Shown here piece after piece: positions 61,940 to 64,000 of a DNA stretch of 64,000 bases. The first letter of the stretch is position 1, and every line of letters starts with the position of its first letter. Location of the stretch: the NCBI GenBank assembly GCA_963677085.2, contig CAXXFH010000005.1, positions 186,001 through 250,000 of the forward strand. The letters run 5' to 3'. The notes under the pieces are model-generated. The model was not told where the DNA came from and did not search any database. It saw only the letters and a program-made list of their open reading frames with translations. Made by a program: the position numbers and the translations under genes. Source of the DNA: G963677085 sp963677085. GTDB lineage: Bacteria; Planctomycetota; Planctomycetia; Pirellulales; Thermoguttaceae.

Positions 61940-63583
61940 TCAATCGATCGGCTCTGGCTCGAAATCCGTCGGACTTACCCAACCGGCCCGAAGCTTTTCG
62001 CCGTTGATGAACCGCTCGTAGAAACCGCGTGTCGCGGGATGGGCGTATTCGTACGTGTCGAAGATCTGGCCGTTGCCGAGAATCCGCGGGTCGGCTTGCG
62101 ACTTGAGTTCGGCAAACAGTTGTTTCTTCAACGTGTTTTTCAGTTCGGCGTATTTCGGTTCTGCGGCCAGATTATTAAGACACTCCGGGTCGGTTTCGAC
62201 ACAGTACAGTTCTTCTTCCGCCCGGCGACCGAAGGCCCCAAGCCAGTACTTCGCCGTGGCCGGATTCTTCCGGGCTTGCAGGCATTCGGTCTTCGTTGGG
62301 CTGCCATCGCAATTGAGGTAGCCGGTTTCCGGGTTGCCGGCCGGCCAGCGCTGCGGCTCAAAGTTGTGCAGATACAGGTATCCGTCCTTCACGATACCGC
62401 GGATCGGATAACCCCAGTCGTGCGGCCGGCCCACGTCGTGACGTTCTTTGCCAATCAACACATGGTCGCGCCGCGGCTGCTGCAAAGTGTCACCCGAAAA
62501 CAGCCCCACCAAACTCTGGCCAGCACATGGCTGCATTGCCGCTTGCTCGGATGTTGCCCCGGCCAGTTCAAGGAACGTGGGAGCCAAGTCGATGAAGCTA
62601 ACGTATTCATTCACCGTACGGCCGGGCCTGCTAATGCCTCGCGGCCACATAGCGGCCAACGGCAGGTGGTTTGAATACTCATACTCCTGGCCCTTGCAAC
62701 GTGGAAACGGCATCCCGTTGTCAGCCGTCACGATCACCAGGGTGTTGTCCAACTCGCCACGCTCTTTCAACAGCGCGAGCATCTTTTGCAGTTGCTGGTC
62801 GAAATACTCGATCTCGAAGGCGTAGTCCAACATGTCGGTCCGCACGGTCGTGTTGTCGGGCCAGAAATCGGGCACCTTCGAGACGTTGCCGACCGCTTTC
62901 TTTCCCTGGCTAATACCCGAGCCATACTCATAGGCCCGATGCGGTTCGTAGCCACCGTACCAGAAGCAGAACGGCGTGTCGGCAGGGCGTGCTGCGAGGA
63001 AGTCTTCGAAGTTGGCCGCATAGTCGCATGCCGAGATTCCGCTGGTTGGCGGTTTCGTCTTTCGCTTTTGAAAGGGAGTTCCTGCCAGTTGACGCGGCTT
63101 GCCATCAATTTTGCCAGGGTCGCCGGGCGCCCATCCCTTGCCGGTTTGCCCGACGAAGTAACCCTGCTTGGCCAAAGCTTCGGCATAGGTGACGAACTTT
63201 GCCGGAAAATGGCACACGTGGTTTCCGGCCGCTTCCAATTGCCACGAGTTGCGGCCCGTGAGAATGCACGCCCGCGACGGCGAGCATTTTGCGTTCGGGG
63301 TATACGCTCGGGTAAACAGGATTCCTTCTCGCGCAACGCGGTCGAAGGCGGGCGTTTTAATCCAGTCGCAACCGTACGCGCCCATGTGGGGATACGAAGC
63401 GTCGTCGGCGATGCAGAAAAGGATATTGGGGCGAGAGCCACGCAACGTTTGTGCGACCGATTGGTGCGTACTTGCATCCGCGCCCGATTGTTCTTGGCCC
63501 CGTACTGTTGCCGTAACGATTGTCGTCGCAGACATGATTACGGCAATTGCCAATACCCAGGCGGGTGCGAGTCGTGCAAACAC
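61940..63583 (-). CDS. Exported type I sulfatase (N-sulfoglucosamine sulfohydrolase-like)
   Basis: 547 residues from a GTG with GGAGG 8 bases upstream; an ATG at 63634 overlapping the LacZ stop is the alternative. The signal peptide R-L-A-P-A-W-V-L-A-I-A-V precedes R-P-N-I-L-F-C-I-A-D-D-A-S. The formylglycine motif is C-S-P-S-R-A-C near residue 100, and the metal site includes V-T-A-D-N-G-M-P-F-P. The D-D-A-S-Y-P-H start and P-F-P-R-C-K-G segment resemble heparan N-sulfatases. It should desulfate sugars in the periplasm and is placed to work with the adjoining beta-galactosidase. Confidence 0.92.
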   Translation of the reverse strand: MFARLAPAWVLAIAVIMSATTIVTATVRGQEQSGADASTHQSVAQTLRGSRPNILFCIADDASYPHMGAYGCDWIKTPAFDRVAREGILFTRAYTPNAKCSPSRACILTGRNSWQLEAAGNHVCHFPAKFVTYAEALAKQGYFVGQTGKGWAPGDPGKIDGKPRQLAGTPFQKRKTKPPTSGISACDYAANFEDFLAARPADTPFCFWYGGYEPHRAYEYGSGISQGKKAVGNVSKVPDFWPDNTTVRTDMLDYAFEIEYFDQQLQKMLALLKERGELDNTLVIVTADNGMPFPRCKGQEYEYSNHLPLAAMWPRGISRPGRTVNEYVSFIDLAPTFLELAGATSEQAAMQPCAGQSLVGLFSGDTLQQPRRDHVLIGKERHDVGRPHDWGYPIRGIVKDGYLYLHNFEPQRWPAGNPETGYLNCDGSPTKTECLQARKNPATAKYWLGAFGRRAEEELYCVETDPECLNNLAAEPKYAELKNTLKKQLFAELKSQADPRILGNGQIFDTYEYAHPATRGFYERFINGEKLRAGWVSPTDFEPEPID

Positions 63584-63630
63584 TATGTTGTCCTCCAGTT
63601 TGCTGATCAACAGCGACTGATTCTTCCAAG

Positions 63631-64000
63631 TCATTCAACGGAAGCCGACGGCTTCAACGTAAAACCGTACTCATATTCGCTTTCGTTCAGCCGATACTGT
63701 GGCAATGCCATTGAATGGGAACTCCAGCTGTCGTCGCCCCCGACGCCCATCTGCCGATAGTCAAGATTCACGGTCAGACGGTCAGCCTTCTTCAGGTCGG
63801 TCGTGTGCTGGGCCTCGCCGAGGTTTTCGAGCGTGTAGGGCCAAACGCTGAAGTCGATAGCGGGAAGCCCCGTTACGCGTAGCGTTCGACCGTCGTTCGC
63901 ACGCAACTCGACCCAGCGGCAGTCGCTGCGATTGCCGTTTTCCTGCGGACGCACATAACCGTACGGCAACCGATCGACGGTTGTCGTGTAACGGCCCAGG
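63631..64000 (-). CDS. Beta-galactosidase (LacZ type, GH2), C-terminal end only
   Basis: The last 122 residues are present; the gene continues beyond the right edge. The segment P-Q-E-N-G-N-R-S-D-C-R-W-V-E-L is the hallmark of the LacZ C-terminal (small chain) domain, followed by T-D-L-K-K-A-D and G-V-G-G-D-D-S-W and the closing L-P-Q-Y-R-L-N. It hydrolyses terminal beta-galactosides. Its stop overlaps a possible ATG of the sulfatase downstream, so the two probably form an operon. Confidence 0.92.
   Translation of the reverse strand, partial: LGRYTTTVDRLPYGYVRPQENGNRSDCRWVELRANDGRTLRVTGLPAIDFSVWPYTLENLGEAQHTTDLKKADRLTVNLDYRQMGVGGDDSWSSHSMALPQYRLNESEYEYGFTLKPSASVE

Noticed and set aside
1..64000. 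CRISPR arrays, rRNA, tRNA and riboswitches
   Set aside because: No regularly spaced direct repeats, no rRNA-like stretches, no full tRNA fold and no recognisable B12 or SAM riboswitch were found by reading; a covariance-model scan would settle this.

Overview
The window looks like chromosomal DNA of a planctomycete, most likely in the Pirellulales. The grounds are a DUF1559 pilin-like protein followed by a small carboxypeptidase-regulatory-like lipoprotein, a DUF1571 protein, two Cys-type sulfatases, a DUF6807 protein, and seven Gfo/Idh/MocA oxidoreductases, five of them with Tat signals. The DNA is GC-rich and its gaps carry many palindromic repeats. The lineage is inferred from gene content only.

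Layout. (1) 1-1937: start of an exported or membrane protein leaving the left edge, then the DUF1559 and lipoprotein pair. (2) 2211-10681: assimilatory sulfate-reduction region with a three-part sulfite reductase (siroheme module, GltD-like NAD(P)H/FAD module and ferredoxin in one chain), a sirohydrochlorin ferrochelatase, uroporphyrinogen-III methyltransferase and APS/PAPS reductase, plus an ABM-domain protein and a fatty-acid desaturase. (3) 10763-20402: sugar-related genes (three Gfo/Idh/MocA proteins, a DegT aminotransferase, a Tat-exported TIM-barrel protein, a beta-helix protein) and a 2Fe-2S ferredoxin. (4) 20739-26713: GntR/LacI-type regulator with two operator-like sites, DUF1571 protein and a large exported FAD oxidoreductase. 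(5) 26998-30873: an overlapping operon of binding lipoprotein, hybrid-input histidine kinase and stand-alone receiver. (6) 31462-36926: Gfo, URO-D-like and Gfo genes divergent from a XylR-type regulator. (7) 36961-42751: metH, a MazG-like protein between two copies of a paired palindrome, an FmdB zinc ribbon and an AraC regulator. (8) 43009-47704: sugar isomerase (frameshifted), DUF6807, and two Gfo proteins, ending at a strong terminator. (9) 47748-55079: glutamine amidotransferase, TSUP permease, aldo/keto reductase, sulfatase and a heparinase-like lyase. (10) 55550-58694: tight operon of HAD phosphatase, deoxyhypusine-synthase-like protein and RfaE-like PfkB kinase. (11) 58875-64000: GH99-like gene cut by an ISAs1-family element, a Fur-family regulator, a sulfatase and the end of a LacZ-type beta-galactosidase.

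Together the genes suggest a polysaccharide degrader (sulfatases, polysaccharide-lyase-like protein, beta-galactosidase, periplasmic sugar oxidoreductases) that also makes its own reduced sulfur from sulfate; methionine synthase is a possible downstream user of that sulfur.

The most striking structural finding is a roughly 102-bp element with terminal inverted repeats and TA ends, present in three full copies and one truncated copy. One copy sits in frame inside the Tat leader of a Gfo/Idh/MocA gene and adds exactly 34 codons; removing it restores a normal Tat signal. The most striking enzyme is the 1114-residue sulfite reductase fusion.
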